From Phycisphaerales bacterium (GTDB lineage: Bacteria > Planctomycetota > Phycisphaerae > Phycisphaerales > SM1A02), in the NCBI GenBank assembly GCA_029243925.1, contig JAQWRC010000066.1, positions 1-5,160 of the forward strand: DNA of 5,160 bases, given 5' to 3'. Of this stretch, positions 5,093-5,160 are shown one piece after another. How positions within the stretch are numbered: the stretch's first letter is position 1; each line of letters opens with the position of its first letter. The notes beneath the pieces were generated by a model. It did not search any database. It saw only the letters and a list, made by a program, of their open reading frames with translations, and was not told the origin of the DNA. The position numbers were made by a program, and so were the translations under genes.

Positions 5093-5160
5093 ATGCATAC
5101 GAACGCCGCGCCGCGAATGGGTCTGGGACTGGGCAGCCGCCTGTCCTTCATGATGTTCCT
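5093..5160 (+). CDS. Start of a probable MFS nucleoside:H+ symporter-like permease (3' end outside window)
   Basis: Only 22 full codons are visible. The peptide M-H-T-N-A-A-P-R-M-G-L-G-L-G-S-R is followed by L-S-F-M-M-F and a partial codon beginning CT, so leucine. The R-L-S-x-M-M-F-L pattern is how the first transmembrane helix of nucleoside:H+ symporter-family (NupG-like) permeases often opens, especially in planctomycetes. This recognition rests on very few residues. The ATG at 5093 has GGAG at 5084-5087, five bases upstream, a good ribosome-binding site. An in-frame ATG at codon 9 (5117) is a possible alternative start, closer to the usual family N-terminus. If the assignment holds, it imports nucleosides across the inner membrane. 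Expression may be gated by the terminator ending at 5031. It could be another membrane protein family. Confidence 0.5.
   Translation, partial: MHTNAAPRMGLGLGSRLSFMMF

Overview
This window looks like part of a bacterial chromosome that is moderately GC-rich. The mix of genes suggests a Planctomycetota-type bacterium, possibly a Phycisphaerae relative: a secreted squalene-cyclase-like alpha/alpha-toroid protein, a cysteine-cluster membrane protein of unknown function, and a start resembling the planctomycete type of nucleoside permease. That placement is inference from protein style only. There is no rRNA, tRNA, mobile element or CRISPR array.

Layout. On the left, two plus-strand genes: the C-terminal 177 residues of an MscS-type mechanosensitive channel (1-534), then a ribosome-rescue peptidyl-tRNA hydrolase of the ArfB family (about 625-1041). 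A compact four-gene minus-strand cluster fills 1042-4618. Read 5' to 3' it runs: low-specificity L-threonine aldolase (ltaE), family I inorganic pyrophosphatase (ppa), secreted toroid-fold protein, and polytopic membrane protein with a CxxC...CxxC cytosolic-type tail. The gaps are 22 nt, a 4-nt ATGA overlap and 13 nt, so the cluster is probably one operon. Its last stop codon directly abuts the arfB stop codon, with no base between the convergent genes.

On the right, 4619-5092 (474 bp) has no convincing gene. It precedes the first 22 codons of a plus-strand gene (5093 onward) that probably encodes an MFS nucleoside:H+ symporter-like permease. The gap holds several RNA-type hairpins and ends in a strong plus-strand intrinsic terminator (4996-5031), although no plus-strand gene lies in front of it to terminate. 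An upstream segment (4895-4902) can pair with the 5' arm of that terminator. The region therefore looks like a transcription-attenuating leader, possibly a riboswitch, controlling the permease-like gene. This is the most interesting signal in the window.

The aldolase and pyrophosphatase are housekeeping enzymes: one splits threonine or allo-threonine to glycine and acetaldehyde, the other removes pyrophosphate. No obvious pathway links them to the two envelope proteins downstream, so that pairing is descriptive only.
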